From Pseudovibrio sp. Alg231-02 (GTDB lineage: Bacteria > Pseudomonadota > Alphaproteobacteria > Rhizobiales > Stappiaceae), in the NCBI RefSeq assembly GCF_900143565.1, contig NZ_FREX01000005.1, forward strand, positions 1 through 64,000: 64,000 nt of DNA. The letters are read 5' to 3'. Positions 52,183-62,406 of this stretch are shown here, piece after piece. Position numbers and translations under genes: made by a program. Every line of letters starts with the position of its first letter. The first letter of the stretch is position 1. The notes under the pieces are model-generated. The model saw nothing but the letters and a program-made list of their open reading frames with translations, made no database searches and was not told where the DNA came from.

Positions 52183-53103
52183 ATGAACGCACAAAAACTT
52201 GACTGGCTGGGCTGGTCTATTCTTCTATTGCTGGGCACCCTGTGGGGTGGCGCATTTTTCTTTGCCAAAGTCGCGGTTGCAGAATTTAATCCCATCACAC
52301 TTGTCTTTTTAAGAGTAGCAATCGCAGCACTCGCCATGTGGGGCTTCTTACTCATCTCAAAGCAGTCCATACCGCTCTCTACAAAATGGATTGGCAGCTT
52401 CCTCCTGCTGGGCTTCTTAAATAACGTAGTCCCCTTCTCCCTCATCTTTTGGGGGCAGCAATACATTGCCTCCGGATTGGCATCCGTGCTCAACGCCTTC
52501 ACACCCATCTTCACGATGATTGTCATGCAGGTCCTCAGCAATGAGGAGAAGCTGACAGCAACCAAGCTCGTCGCGGCAGTGATCGGGGTTATCGGAGTTG
52601 CCATCATGGTTGGCAGTGATGCTCTAAGCGGTGCCAGCAATCAGGTTTGGCCTCAGCTCGCAGTTCTAGGGGCCGCTCTCTCGTATGCATTCGCCGCGTT
52701 CATCATCATGCGCCTCAAAAAGCTACCACCAGCAGCTCTGGCAACCGGCCAGCTCTCCGCTTCAACAATCTTGCTGATTCCTGCGCTCATTTATACAGCG
52801 CCAACTCAGCAACTGATGGAGGCATCCGTTTCAACATGGGCAAGCGTTCTCGTTCTCGCTCTCGCTTGCACTGCTTTTGCTTACATCCTGTACTTCCAGC
52901 TTTTCAAACTCGCAGGAGCAACCAACGCAGCTTCTGTCACGCTTGTAATACCAGTCAGCGCAATCATTCTGGGCGCAATTTTCCTGAATGAACGCCTCGA
53001 AGCCAACCACTGGATTGGCATGGCAGCAATCTTCATTGCACTGCTACTGATCGATGGCCGCTTAACCAGCAAATGGATAGGCAAGAAACAAGCAATCGCA
53101 TAA
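52183..53103 (+). CDS. DMT superfamily (EamA) transporter
   Basis: A 306-residue protein with ten membrane segments in two EamA repeats (about 10-145 and 155-290). Marks include LLLGTLWGGAFFFAKVAVAEFNPIT (in part, about 15-39) with the WGGxF motif of exporters and LKSLWKY-like end helices. It probably exports an amino acid or metabolite; nothing nearby defines the substrate. It is not closely similar to the other DMT at 27973, to judge from the first helix. A shared terminator follows. Confidence 0.87.
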   Translation: MNAQKLDWLGWSILLLLGTLWGGAFFFAKVAVAEFNPITLVFLRVAIAALAMWGFLLISKQSIPLSTKWIGSFLLLGFLNNVVPFSLIFWGQQYIASGLASVLNAFTPIFTMIVMQVLSNEEKLTATKLVAAVIGVIGVAIMVGSDALSGASNQVWPQLAVLGAALSYAFAAFIIMRLKKLPPAALATGQLSASTILLIPALIYTAPTQQLMEASVSTWASVLVLALACTAFAYILYFQLFKLAGATNAASVTLVIPVSAIILGAIFLNERLEANHWIGMAAIFIALLLIDGRLTSKWIGKKQAIA

Positions 53104-53110
53104 CAAAAAA

Positions 53111-53150
53111 GCCTCCAGCCCTACCGTATGTAGGATCTGGAGGCTTCTTA
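53111..53150. terminator. Bidirectional terminator between convergent genes
   Basis: GCCTCCAG (53111-53118) and CTGGAGGC (53137-53144) with an inner CTAC/GTAG stem; A-run on the left and TTCTTATT on the right, so it can work in both directions. Confidence 0.8.
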
Positions 53151-53170
53151 TTAAGCAACAGCCTGCGGTG

Positions 53171-54217
53171 TCAGCAGCGCTTCAGATAAGCGGCCAGAAT
53201 ATCGCGTGCAGCAAGCAGATCACTCTTATCAATCATCTCGGTAACTGTGTGCACATAACGAGTGCCAACCATAATGCCGACTGCTTTAGCACCAGCAGCA
53301 GCCTGCTGAGCGGCGGCCCCATCCTGTCCGCCACCCTTCAACATGGTGCGCTGGTAGGGAATCTCTTCCTCAATAGCCAGATTTTCGATTTCTTTTACAA
53401 GCTCCAGATCGGCAATGAACCAGCCGTCCTTCACGTGCAGCCCAAACCCCTTGCCTTGCTCAGTCGTTTGATCTTGCTCTGGCACCCCAGGCGTATCGCA
53501 AGCAAGCGTGATATCAACACCAAGGCCGATATCTGGTTTAATGGCATAGGCCGCAGTCTTCGCACCGCGCAGCCCAACCTCTTCCTGACAGGTAAAAGCA
53601 ACATAGATTTCGCAGGTATGATCCGCATCCCCAAGCGCACGCATAGCTTCAATACCAAGCCAGCATGCGACCCGATTATCCATCGCTTTGGAGACAACTT
53701 TTTCGCCCATCTCAATCAGCGGCTCATCAAGAGTGACCATGTCACCTACTTTGACCACCTCCTTGGTCTTCTTACCAAGACCAAGATCGATGATGAACTC
53801 AGTAACTTCAGGGATCTTTTTGCGCTCTTCAGGCGGAGCAATGTGAACTGGTCGCCCAGCTGGATTCATCACCGCCTTCAGATCACCCTTATCTGTGGAG
53901 ACCAACACACGACGGGAGAAGAGATTGCGTGCATCAAAACCGCCGACCGGCTGTACATAGACAAAGCCTTTCTCGGTGATATGCGAAACAAGGAAGCCAA
54001 TCTCATCCATATGGCAGAGCAGCATAACCTTTTTTGGCTTCTCACCATTTTCAGGCGCTTTGCGTGCATCACGGCGGCAGATAAGAGACCCCATGGCATC
54101 CGTTTGAACATCATCAAACAGGCCCTCAATCTCTTTCAGAATAATCTCGCGTACTCGATGCTCATGTCCGGGAACACCAGGAGTTTCACAGAGACGGCGC
54201 AGCAGATCAATATTCAT
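53171..54217 (-). CDS. M42 family metallopeptidase
   Basis: A 348-residue M42 (TET-type) aminopeptidase. Metal ligands are in LLCHMDEIGFLVSHI (histidine about 68), SKAMDNRVACWLGIEA (aspartate about 180), the catalytic EE in TCQEEVGLRGA (about 212-213), the aspartate in LGVDITLACDTPG and the late GTRYVHTVTE histidine. This class forms large dodecameric particles and trims peptides in the cytoplasm. The active site appears complete. It stands alone between two terminators. Confidence 0.9.
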   Translation of the reverse strand: MNIDLLRRLCETPGVPGHEHRVREIILKEIEGLFDDVQTDAMGSLICRRDARKAPENGEKPKKVMLLCHMDEIGFLVSHITEKGFVYVQPVGGFDARNLFSRRVLVSTDKGDLKAVMNPAGRPVHIAPPEERKKIPEVTEFIIDLGLGKKTKEVVKVGDMVTLDEPLIEMGEKVVSKAMDNRVACWLGIEAMRALGDADHTCEIYVAFTCQEEVGLRGAKTAAYAIKPDIGLGVDITLACDTPGVPEQDQTTEQGKGFGLHVKDGWFIADLELVKEIENLAIEEEIPYQRTMLKGGGQDGAAAQQAAAGAKAVGIMVGTRYVHTVTEMIDKSDLLAARDILAAYLKRC

Positions 54218-54311
54218 AATAGCTTTCTACTTCGAAATGGAACCAGCCTGCATCATGGCGCCAAGTTCAAAGATAAGCAATTTCCACTAGTCACATGACC
54301 ACCGGAAAAAG

Positions 54312-54340
54312 AAAAGGCGGCCCGAAGACCGCCTTTTCCT
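54312..54340 (-). terminator. Intrinsic terminator of serA
   Basis: AAAAGGCGG (54312-54320) and CCGCCTTTT (54329-54337) pair over nine bases with an eight-base loop; on the minus strand the TTTT of the arm continues as CTTTTTCC. Confidence 0.85.
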
Positions 54341-54361
54341 AATCTATATCCATAAACTAGC

Positions 54362-55960
54362 TTAGCACTGTTGAGGGAAATGCAGAAGCTTCGCTTGGTT
54401 CACCTGCGCAATCGCAGCGATTTCATCCACGGTCGTCTCAGCAATTTCACCATCAATCTCAACAAGACAGATTGCTTCTTCACCTTCAACCTTCCGGCCA
54501 AGGTTAAACGTCGCAATGTTGATCTTCGCATCACCAAGAATGGAGCCCAGCTGACCAATAAAGCCCGGCTTATCCTGGTTGGTCACATAGAGCATGTTCT
54601 CACCAAGCTCTGCTTCCATGTTGATGCCTTTGATCTGAATGATACGCGGCTTCTGATCACCAAACACCGTACCAGCAACAGAACGTTCCTGACGCTCAGT
54701 GATAACTGTCAGGCGAATATAGTTTTCATAAGCACCATGCTGTTCGCGGCGAACATCTTCAATCACAATGCCGCGCTCTTTAGCAACTTCAGGAGCAGAA
54801 ACCATATTCACAGTTTGCAGCAAAGGACGCAGAACACCTGTGAGCGCAGCGGCGGTCAAAGCCTTGACGTTCATTTCTGCAACATCGCCTTCGTATTCAA
54901 TACGAACCGCTTTGATGCCTGTCTCTGTCGCCTGACCAGCAAAGGAACCAAGCTGCTCCGCCAGCTTCACAAATGGAGCAAGGCGTGGCGCTTCTTCCGC
55001 AGTAATAGACGGCATGTTCAGAGCATTAGAAACAGCGCCATTGACCAGATAGTCAGACATCTGCTCAGCTACCTGCAGCGCAACATTTTCCTGAGCTTCA
55101 GAAGTGGAGGCACCAAGGTGAGGCGTACATACGAGGTTTGGAGCACCAAACAAAACGTTCTCTTTAGCTGGCTCTACAGTGAACACATCAACCGCAGCAC
55201 CCGCAACCTTGCCACTATCCAGCGCAGCACGCAGAGCATCTTCATCAACCAAACCACCACGGGCACAGTTGATGAGGTAGACACCATCTTTCATGGTCTG
55301 GATTGCATCCGCATCAATAATGTTACGGGTACGATCAGTCAGCGGGGTATGCAGTGTAATAAAGTCAGCGCGCTTGAAGAGGTCTTCCAGCTCAACCTTT
55401 TCAACGCCAAGGTCGATAGCACGTTCATGAGACAGGAACGGATCGAACGCAATCACCTTCATTTTCAAACCGATAGCACGGTCTGCAACGATAGAACCAA
55501 TGTTACCGCAGCCAACGAGACCCAGTGTTTTTGAAGTGACTTCGTTACCCATAAAGCGGGATTTTTCCCACTTGCCAGCCTGCGTGGAAACATCAGCAGC
55601 CGGGATCTGACGGGTCACTGCAAACATCATCGCAATCGCATGTTCAGCAGTCGTGATGGCATTACCAAACGGCGTGTTCATCACAACGATACCCTTGGCA
55701 GTCGCTGCCGGAATATCAACGTTATCGACACCAATACCAGCGCGACCGATAACCTTCAGATTAGTCGCCGCTTTGATGATTTTCTCTGTTGCTTTGGTTG
55801 CGGAACGGATCGCCAAACCATCATATTTACCAATGATTTCAGCGAGTTTTTCTTTATCCTTGCCAACGTCTGGCAGGAAGTCGACATCGCAACCGCGTTC
55901 TTTGAAAATCTGAACTGCTTTATCAGAGAGCTTATCGGAAATAAGAACTTTAGGAGCCAT
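54362..55960 (-). CDS. serA: D-3-phosphoglycerate dehydrogenase
   Basis: A 532-residue SerA of the long form. N-terminal substrate domain with GLAIRSATKATEKIIKAA (about 49-66), NAD-binding motif GLVGCGNIGSIVADRA (about 145-160), the catalytic CTPHLGASTSEAQENVA (about 281-297), an intervening domain (about 310-450) and a C-terminal ACT domain (YVTNQDKPGFIGQLGSIL, about 457-474) for serine feedback. It performs the first step of serine synthesis, oxidising 3-phosphoglycerate. It follows serC by 129 bases in the same direction, and the pair is likely a single operon. Confidence 0.97.
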   Translation of the reverse strand: MAPKVLISDKLSDKAVQIFKERGCDVDFLPDVGKDKEKLAEIIGKYDGLAIRSATKATEKIIKAATNLKVIGRAGIGVDNVDIPAATAKGIVVMNTPFGNAITTAEHAIAMMFAVTRQIPAADVSTQAGKWEKSRFMGNEVTSKTLGLVGCGNIGSIVADRAIGLKMKVIAFDPFLSHERAIDLGVEKVELEDLFKRADFITLHTPLTDRTRNIIDADAIQTMKDGVYLINCARGGLVDEDALRAALDSGKVAGAAVDVFTVEPAKENVLFGAPNLVCTPHLGASTSEAQENVALQVAEQMSDYLVNGAVSNALNMPSITAEEAPRLAPFVKLAEQLGSFAGQATETGIKAVRIEYEGDVAEMNVKALTAAALTGVLRPLLQTVNMVSAPEVAKERGIVIEDVRREQHGAYENYIRLTVITERQERSVAGTVFGDQKPRIIQIKGINMEAELGENMLYVTNQDKPGFIGQLGSILGDAKINIATFNLGRKVEGEEAICLVEIDGEIAETTVDEIAAIAQVNQAKLLHFPQQC

Positions 55961-56089
55961 CGGGCTAACCTTTCAAGTCAACGAAGGTACCCTCCCATTC
56001 ACATGTTGCGGGAGCCAGATACACTTCTTGCGTCAGGTTAACCGGTCACACAGGGCGACCGGAACTTTTTCGTTCAAAAATAAGGAATT

Positions 56090-57262
56090 TTAAGCAGAAA
56101 CCAGCTTCGCTTTTTCAGCAGAAAAAGCATAATCCAACCAGGGAATAAGCGCTTCTACATTGGCAGTTTCAACCGTCGCACCACACCAGATCCGAAGACC
56201 AGACGGCGCATCACGGTATGCTCCAATATCGAATGCCACTTCTTCTTTGTCGAGCAAGTTCACGATCGCTTTGGCAAATGCAGCTTGCGCTTTGTCATCA
56301 AGCTTCGTGATTTCCGGATCAACAATCTTCAGACAAACAGAAGTATTGGAACGGGTTGCCGGGTCTACTGCCAGGAAGTCAACCCAATCGGTTTTCTCAG
56401 CCCAAGTGGTGATTGCGGCAGTGTTGGCATCGGCTCGAGCGATCAATGCTTTCAGACCACCCAGCTCTTTGGCCCAACCCAAAGCATCCAGATAATCTTC
56501 AACGCACAGCATGCTCGGTGTGTTGATGGTGGCACCAGAGAAAATACCATCGATCAGCTTGCCACCTTTGGTCAGGCGGAAGATCTTCGGCATCGGCCAT
56601 GCAGGCGTATAGCTCTCAAGGCGCTCAACAGCACGAGGTGACAGGATCAGAATGCCGTGAGCAGCTTCACCACCCAGCACCTTCTGCCAAGAGTAAGTCA
56701 CAACATCCAGCTTATCGAATTCCAGCTCCTGCGCAAAAGCAGCAGAAGTCGCATCGCAGATGGTCAGGCCTTTACGGTCTGCCGGAATAAAATCACCATT
56801 CGGCACTCGCACACCAGAGGTGGTACCGTTCCAGGTGAAGACCACATCGTGGTCGAAATTTATAGAGTTGAGGTCTGGCAGTTCGCCATAACCAGCTTCA
56901 ATCTTGCGTGCATCTGCAAGCTTGAGCTGCTTCATGACATCGCTAACCCAACCGGAACCGAAGCTTTCCCAGGCAACCATATCAACTGGGCGCGCACCAA
57001 GCAGCGACCAGAGTGCCATTTCAACGGCACCAGTATCAGAAGCAGGAACAATTCCGATTTTGTAATCAGCAGGCACTTCGAGGACTTCACGAGTCAGCTC
57101 GATAGCTTCTTTCAGCTTTGCCTTACCAATCTTTGCACGGTGAGATCTGCCAAGAGGCGCATCTGCAAGGATTGCAGGTGTCCAGCCCGGACGCTTGGCA
57201 CATGGACCCGAAGAAAAGTTCGGGTTTACCGGTTTTGTGGCCGGCATTGTCGTATTCGTCAT
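56090..57262 (-). CDS. serC: Phosphoserine aminotransferase
   Basis: A 390-residue class V PLP aminotransferase of the alphaproteobacterial type. Marks are [17 protein letters not shown] (about 13-29), [16 protein letters not shown] (about 139-154) and the PLP lysine in [17 protein letters not shown] (about 188-204). It converts 3-phosphohydroxypyruvate and glutamate to phosphoserine. It is first in serC-serA and is preceded by a leader RNA of the serC type. Confidence 0.96.
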   Translation of the reverse strand: MTNTTMPATKPVNPNFSSGPCAKRPGWTPAILADAPLGRSHRAKIGKAKLKEAIELTREVLEVPADYKIGIVPASDTGAVEMALWSLLGARPVDMVAWESFGSGWVSDVMKQLKLADARKIEAGYGELPDLNSINFDHDVVFTWNGTTSGVRVPNGDFIPADRKGLTICDATSAAFAQELEFDKLDVVTYSWQKVLGGEAAHGILILSPRAVERLESYTPAWPMPKIFRLTKGGKLIDGIFSGATINTPSMLCVEDYLDALGWAKELGGLKALIARADANTAAITTWAEKTDWVDFLAVDPATRSNTSVCLKIVDPEITKLDDKAQAAFAKAIVNLLDKEEVAFDIGAYRDAPSGLRIWCGATVETANVEALIPWLDYAFSAEKAKLVSA

Positions 57263-57317
57263 AATGACTACCCTTTCAGATAGGTGCCCCTCGTTGGGGA
57301 GGGGTGTCCCACCGACG
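57263..57317 (-). ncRNA. serC leader RNA motif
   Basis: The minus-strand leader reads GTCGGTGGGACACCCCTCCC, then CAACGAGGGGCACCTATC and TGAAAGGGTAGTC up to the ATG. It has a CCCCTC/GAGGGG hairpin followed by a conserved stretch that contains the ribosome site AAAGGG. This agrees with what I remember of the serC motif described upstream of serC in alphaproteobacteria. The position directly at serC supports it. The ligand of that motif is not known. Confidence 0.7.
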
Positions 57318-57346
57318 GGTCTATGCGAAACGACTTATCTCGTCAA
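57318..57346 (-). promoter_or_regulatory. serC promoter
   Basis: Minus-strand -35 TTGACG (57341-57346), 17 bases, -10 TAGACC (57318-57323). Transcription would begin near 57311 at the left edge of the serC leader RNA. Confidence 0.55.
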
Positions 57347-57468
57347 CAAATGTTTTCTCAAAGCGCAACATTCAATCAATTAAACGCTGCGTACGATTAG
57401 ATATATTTTGTATATCTACCCAGTGGATAACCAATCTTTCAATTCCGCCTATCCTCTGGTTTTGCTCA

Positions 57469-57496
57469 AAAAAAGAGCCTGTCTCAGGACAGGCTC
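57469..57496 (-). terminator. Intrinsic terminator of the outer membrane protein gene
   Basis: GAGCCTGTC (57475-57483) and GACAGGCTC (57488-57496) pair over nine bases; on the minus strand TTTTTTTGAGC follows. It lies 49 bases after the stop. Confidence 0.9.
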
Positions 57497-57544
57497 TGGA
57501 ACGTTTTGATCAGAAGTTAAACTGGAGACGCTCCAGTCTGTGAC

Positions 57545-58336
57545 CTAATATTTTGTGACGATCGGCTGGTCATATCCACCACTGGAAGACCCACCAAATT
57601 CATAACGCAATCCAACACGCACTTCATGCGCAGCAAGATTGTCATACTTGATACCGGAGGTCTTACCATTGCTGGAGAACGACTTTGTCTTCACCGCACC
57701 AATGTTCAGATAGCGGTAACCTGCATCAATTTTCCAATTATCGTCAATCTCATAGGACGTACCCGCCATAAGAGCCCATGAGAAGTTCCACCAATGTCCT
57801 TTTGGATATTTGACTCTGGTACCATCTGGATTGATCGCGCGTACATTCTTTGCGTTCACGTAAGATGCGCCAACACCAGCCCCAACATATGGTGTGAAGC
57901 CATTGTAATACCCTAGGTCAGCATAAACATTCCAAAGAACAGTCCAGACATCGAGTGTCGCAAACTCATCTGAAGTGCCGGAGGTACTACAAGTACCAAT
58001 ACACTCAGCTTTTGCTGTAAAGTCAGCATCCCATTCATAGTCCAGTGTCACATCTGTGCGAATGAAATCATTCACACGATAACCAACACCAACACCAACA
58101 ATTCCCGTTGGCTCTAATTCTTCATCATTGAATTTGATATGGGAGAATTTCGCTTTTGGATTCTGATAGACTTTGTAGCCGATATCACCACGCAGATACC
58201 ACCCACCACCGATTTCCACTTGTGGGAGCTCTGGCTCTTCTACGAATACAGGTGCTGGGAGGTCGGCTGCATAAGCAACACCAGCCGAAACCAGCGCAGC
58301 TGCGCTCAATGTCAGCACCTTACTAAAATACTTCAT
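57545..58336 (-). CDS. Outer membrane beta-barrel (porin-like) protein
   Basis: A 263-residue protein with a signal peptide (KVLTLSAAALVSAGVAYA, cleaved near 23) and an eight-stranded-type barrel of the alphaproteobacterial opacity/Omp25 class: GGGWYLRGDIGYKVYQNP, IVGVGVGYRVNDFIRTDVTLDYEW (in part), ADLGYYNGFTPYVGAGVG and LAAHEVRVGLRYEF (about 237-250). After the last strand an unusual Gly/Ser tail of 13 residues follows (ending QPIVTKY), so the C-terminus does not end on an aromatic strand signal. A cysteine pair is present (CIGTC). TTAACC direct repeats lie upstream. Confidence 0.88.
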   Translation of the reverse strand: MKYFSKVLTLSAAALVSAGVAYAADLPAPVFVEEPELPQVEIGGGWYLRGDIGYKVYQNPKAKFSHIKFNDEELEPTGIVGVGVGYRVNDFIRTDVTLDYEWDADFTAKAECIGTCSTSGTSDEFATLDVWTVLWNVYADLGYYNGFTPYVGAGVGASYVNAKNVRAINPDGTRVKYPKGHWWNFSWALMAGTSYEIDDNWKIDAGYRYLNIGAVKTKSFSSNGKTSGIKYDNLAAHEVRVGLRYEFGGSSSGGYDQPIVTKY

Positions 58337-58428
58337 GCTTATGTCCCCTCAAACGGCACCTGTCACGCGAGATGATTGCCCTTGATTAAAACCTAAGCAC
58401 TTTCTACAGAGAAAGAATTACCTATAAA

Positions 58429-58447
58429 TTAACCAGTATTCTTAACC
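58429..58447. promoter_or_regulatory. Paired TTAACC sites upstream of the outer membrane protein gene
   Basis: TTAACC (58429-58434) and TTAACC (58442-58447) as direct repeats with seven bases between, in an AT-rich promoter region about 100 bases before the start. The same spacing occurs upstream of cheA at 36039. CtrA half-sites are TTAACC; binding is inferred. Confidence 0.4.
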
Positions 58448-58539
58448 CTAATATTTATTATTAACAAACAACTAACAGGCACAAATCAAGCAAATGCTAG
58501 AAAGTTAATTTACATTTACTTATGCACCCCTCAGATTTC

Positions 58540-58574
58540 AAATCAAAGAAAGCGGACATCCGAAGATACCCGCT
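58540..58574 (-). terminator. Intrinsic terminator of glmM
   Basis: On the minus strand AGCGGGTATC, a TTCG tetraloop and GATGTCCGCT form a ten-pair hairpin, followed by TTCTTTGATTTG. It stands 31 bases after the glmM stop. Confidence 0.8.
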
Positions 58575-58604
58575 CTCAAAACTCGATAAATTAAATAGTT
58601 TCAG

Positions 58605-59954
58605 CTAGCTAGCTGCAGCCTTTTTAACTGCGTCAACAATGCTATCAACCACCTTGTTCAGAAGATTTGCATCATCAGCCTCACCCATCACACGAATGAG
58701 CGGCTCAGTACCAGAAGCGCGAATAACAAGGCGACCCTGTTTACCAAGCTTCTCTTCTCCAGCCTTAATAACCGCCTTAACAGCCTTATCTTCGAGAGGT
58801 TTACCACTCGCATAGCGCACATTCTTAAGGACCTGAGGCACTGGCACGAATCGGTTACAAACCTCTGAGACCGGCTTCTTCATCTTCTTCACGCAAGCAA
58901 GAATCTGTAACGCAGCGACGAGGCCATCGCCAGTCGTGCCAAAGTCAGACATCACAATGTGGCCAGACTGTTCACCGCCAACATTGAAGCCACCTTCACG
59001 CATCCGCTCAACAACATAGCGATCACCAACCTTGGTACGTTCAAGAGAAAGGCCAAGCCCTTTCAGGAAACGCTCCAAACCTAGATTCGACATCACGGTC
59101 GCAACGATGCCTGGCGCCGAGAGACGGCCATCTGCTTTCCAGGATTCAGCAATCACGGCCATCAGCTGATCTCCATCAACCACCTTGCTGTTTTCATCCA
59201 CGATGATCACACGGTCTGCATCACCGTCCAGCGCAATCCCGATATCCGCCCGGACTTCGTGAACCTTCTTGGCAAGCGCTTCAGGAGCAGTAGAACCGCA
59301 GTCCTTGTTGATATTGAACCCATCTGGATCAACACCCAATGGGAACACTTCTGCACCCAACTCCCAAAGGATCTCTGGAGCAACCTTATAGGCAGCACCG
59401 TTTGCACAATCGATCACGATGCGCATGCCATTCAAGTTCAGATCCCGCGGCAAGGTGCGCTTTGCAAACTCAATGTAGCGATCCTTCATGCTGTCGATAC
59501 GCGTTGCTCGACCCAGAGTGTCCGGTGCCGGCAAGCTTTGGCTCATGTCACTATCGATGAGACGTTCAATTTGAAGCTCAACTTCATCAGACAGCTTGAA
59601 CCCATCTGGACCAAAGAACTTGATGCCGTTGTCTTCGAATGGATTATGGCTCGCAGAAATCATGACACCAATGTCAGCACGCAACGAACGCGTCAACATT
59701 GCAACCGCTGGGGTTGGCATCGGGCCAAGCACAAAAACATCCATTCCCATCGCAGTAAAGCCAGCGACGAGAGCATTTTCAAACATGTAACCAGAAAGGC
59801 GCGTATCTTTGCCGATAACCACACGGTGCCGGTATTTGCCACGGCGGAACACCACACCAGCAGCCATTCCAACCTTCAGCGCAACTTCCGCGGTCATTGG
59901 CCACTTGTTTGCAGTACCGCGCATTCCATCGGTGCCAAAGTATTTTCGCGACAT
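58605..59954 (-). CDS. glmM: Phosphoglucosamine mutase
   Basis: A 449-residue phosphohexomutase. The N-terminal [20 protein letters not shown] (3-22) is typical, the phosphoserine loop is [17 protein letters not shown] (about 99-115), the metal loop is LDGDADR (about 241-247), the sugar loop GGEQSGHIV (about 328-336) and the phosphate loop [14 protein letters not shown] (about 410-423). It interconverts glucosamine-6- and glucosamine-1-phosphate for peptidoglycan and LPS. The order ftsH-glmM is conserved in the group; the gap is 253 bases. Confidence 0.97.
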   Translation of the reverse strand: MSRKYFGTDGMRGTANKWPMTAEVALKVGMAAGVVFRRGKYRHRVVIGKDTRLSGYMFENALVAGFTAMGMDVFVLGPMPTPAVAMLTRSLRADIGVMISASHNPFEDNGIKFFGPDGFKLSDEVELQIERLIDSDMSQSLPAPDTLGRATRIDSMKDRYIEFAKRTLPRDLNLNGMRIVIDCANGAAYKVAPEILWELGAEVFPLGVDPDGFNINKDCGSTAPEALAKKVHEVRADIGIALDGDADRVIIVDENSKVVDGDQLMAVIAESWKADGRLSAPGIVATVMSNLGLERFLKGLGLSLERTKVGDRYVVERMREGGFNVGGEQSGHIVMSDFGTTGDGLVAALQILACVKKMKKPVSEVCNRFVPVPQVLKNVRYASGKPLEDKAVKAVIKAGEEKLGKQGRLVIRASGTEPLIRVMGEADDANLLNKVVDSIVDAVKKAAAS

Positions 59955-60146
59955 TTAATGTTTCCCTGAACTCTCAAATGCGGAGCGTATCGCTCACGAT
60001 AAATCTAATTGAAATGGTGATACACGCTTGCCCTTGCCTGGTCCTGTCAAATGATGTGTCCAAATATTACGTTTCACCCGCAATTTGCCGCAGCAGCAAA
60101 GGTGAATTCTCATCAATACAAAGCCAAACAATTGAGCCTCAATAGC

Positions 60147-60174
60147 AAATGCCCGACTGAACAGCCGGGCATTT
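60147..60174 (-). terminator. Stem-loop after ftsH
   Basis: AAATGCCCG and CGGGCATTT pair over nine bases, continued by CTG/CAG after a mismatch. On the minus strand the arm ends TTT and GCTATTG follows, so the T-run is short. It lies 34 bases after the ftsH stop and may only partly stop transcription into glmM. Confidence 0.6.
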
Positions 60175-60207
60175 AATACTTTAAAGCGCCATCAAGAAGA
60201 CTGGCTG

Positions 60208-62136
60208 TTAGCTCTGCGGCTGTGGGTTAAGCCCATCAGAAGCTTCACCTTCACCGCCATGCTTTTTTCCGCCTGCAGTAGGCACGCCAGTGGAGCGTGG
60301 AGTAGATGGACTATCATCACCGGTATCACGCACAGGCTGCTCACCATCAAGCATCTTGCGAATTTCATCACCGGAGAGAGTTTCATACTCCAACAAGCCT
60401 TGAGCAATCAGATGCAGCTGATCTTCATGCTCTTTCAGAACCTTATTCGCGGTCTCGTAGCCCTGATTAACGAAGCTTTTTATTTCCGCATCAACCATTT
60501 TCTGGGTTTCATCAGAAACATTCTGACTCTTCGCAACAGAGTGACCAAGGAAGACCTCTTCCTGATTTTCTCCGTAAAGCAATGGGCCAAGCTTATCGGA
60601 CATGCCAAACTGCGTCGCCATGGCTTTTGCAAGCTTGGTTGCCATCTGGATATCGCCGGAAGCGCCAGAAGTAACCTTCTCATAACCGAAGATCATTTCT
60701 TCAGCCACACGGCCACCCATAGCAACAGCAAGGTCAGCTTTACACTTCGCACGGGTCAGAGAAACCTGATCTTTCTCAGGCAACCTCATCACCATACCCA
60801 GCGCACGACCACGAGGAATAATCGTTGCTTTGTGTACCGGATCAGACGCAGGCATATGCATCGCAACCAGCGCATGACCAGCTTCATGATAAGCAGTCAG
60901 CTTCTTCTCTTCTTCGGTCATGACAAGCGTACGGCGTTCCGCACCCATCATCACCTTGTCTTTAGCATCTTCAAACTCAGCCATGGTGACCAGACGCTTG
61001 GAGCGGCGCGCAGCTAGAAGCGCAGCCTCGTTCACAAGGTTCATCAAGTCAGCACCAGAAAAACCAGGCGTTCCGCGAGCAAGTGTATGCACGTTTACAT
61101 CTGGAGCCAATGGCACTTTACGCATGTGAACTTTGAGGATCTTTTCGCGGCCAGTGACATCTGGATTTGGCACAACAATCTGACGGTCAAAACGACCTGG
61201 ACGCAGAAGCGCAGGATCAAGCACGTCAGGACGGTTAGTCGCTGCGATGATGATCACACCTTCATTAGCTTCAAAACCATCCATCTCAACAAGGAGCTGG
61301 TTGAGGGTCTGCTCGCGTTCGTCGTTACCACCGCCAAGGCCTGCACCACGGTGACGGCCAACAGCATCGATCTCATCGATGAAGATAATGCATGGGGAGT
61401 TCTTCTTCGCCTGTTCGAACATGTCACGAACACGAGAAGCACCAACACCAACAAACATTTCAACGAAGTCAGAACCGGAAATAGTGAAGAACGGTACGTT
61501 TGCTTCACCTGCCACTGCACGAGCGGTCAAGGTTTTACCAGTACCAGGTGGGCCAACGAGCAGCACACCGCGAGGAATACGACCACCAAGACGCTGGAAT
61601 TTCTGCGGGTCACGCAGGAACTCAACAATCTCCTGAAGATCTTCCTTCGCTTCATCAATGCCTGCGACGTCTTCAAACGTCACACGGCCAGACGATTCGG
61701 TCAGCAGTTTCGCTTTAGACTTACCAAAGCCCATAGCTTTGCCACCACCACCTTGCATCTGACGCATCACAAAGATCCAGATACCAAGGATCAACAGCAT
61801 CGGTAGCCATGAAATCAAGGCTCCAAAGAGAGAGAAACTCTCGGAAGGTGGCTTCGCGTTAATCAAAACGCCTTTGGTTTGCAGCACATCAACATATTTG
61901 GCATCACTAGGCGCATAGGTCTGGAAAGTACCGCCATTGCTGTATTTGCCGGTAATCTGTTGTTGTTGAATCGTGACCTCACGCACATCACCCTGCTCAG
62001 CTTGATTGATAAACTGAGAATAAGCGATTTCATTTGTATTGCTTCGTGAGGTCGGATTCTGAAAGAGCTGGAACAGCGCTATCAGCAACAGACCGATAAT
62101 CACCCAGAGGGCAAAATTCCGGAAATTGGTGTTCAT
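60208..62136 (-). CDS. ftsH: ATP-dependent zinc metalloprotease FtsH
   Basis: A 642-residue membrane AAA protease. Two membrane segments (about 6-26 and 103-123) enclose a periplasmic domain. The AAA module has Walker A GPPGTGKT (about 195-202), Walker [12 protein letters not shown] (about 249-259) and the second region of homology [20 protein letters not shown] (about 298-317). The zinc site is HEAGH (about 419-423). The C-terminal 45 residues are Gly/Ser/Pro-rich. It degrades membrane proteins and, in other bacteria, RpoH and LpxC. The start at 62136 follows AGGGA; 13 upstream codons are not conserved-looking. Confidence 0.97.
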   Translation of the reverse strand: MNTNFRNFALWVIIGLLLIALFQLFQNPTSRSNTNEIAYSQFINQAEQGDVREVTIQQQQITGKYSNGGTFQTYAPSDAKYVDVLQTKGVLINAKPPSESFSLFGALISWLPMLLILGIWIFVMRQMQGGGGKAMGFGKSKAKLLTESSGRVTFEDVAGIDEAKEDLQEIVEFLRDPQKFQRLGGRIPRGVLLVGPPGTGKTLTARAVAGEANVPFFTISGSDFVEMFVGVGASRVRDMFEQAKKNSPCIIFIDEIDAVGRHRGAGLGGGNDEREQTLNQLLVEMDGFEANEGVIIIAATNRPDVLDPALLRPGRFDRQIVVPNPDVTGREKILKVHMRKVPLAPDVNVHTLARGTPGFSGADLMNLVNEAALLAARRSKRLVTMAEFEDAKDKVMMGAERRTLVMTEEEKKLTAYHEAGHALVAMHMPASDPVHKATIIPRGRALGMVMRLPEKDQVSLTRAKCKADLAVAMGGRVAEEMIFGYEKVTSGASGDIQMATKLAKAMATQFGMSDKLGPLLYGENQEEVFLGHSVAKSQNVSDETQKMVDAEIKSFVNQGYETANKVLKEHEDQLHLIAQGLLEYETLSGDEIRKMLDGEQPVRDTGDDSPSTPRSTGVPTAGGKKHGGEGEASDGLNPQPQS

Positions 62137-62406
62137 TTCGATCCCTTTACCGCAAGGTGGCGGCGATCCTCGCACGTGTCTCTGTCAAGATCATAGCGAG
62201 CCCTAATGGGCTTTCTACGTTTTCCTGAGAATGACACAGATTCTTTCTCAGTTTTCTTAAGGCCAACGGAATTTTGCCGGTTACCCCTGAAAATTCAGGA
62301 TTGATGCTCCGTTAATTCCGACTTTACCAGCCCAGACGTTCAAGTTGCATTCCTCTAAAGCATAAATGCATAGATTTAACAGAACGCCAGCAAAACTAAG
62401 ATTCAC

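Noticed and set aside
53168-55534. Long plus-strand frames opposite the M42 peptidase and serA
   Set aside because: Antisense shadows of well-supported enzymes.
62137-62406. Heat-shock promoter of ftsH
   Set aside because: CTTGAAC and TTGACA words occur on the minus strand, but no matching -10 at correct spacing, so I do not call a promoter.
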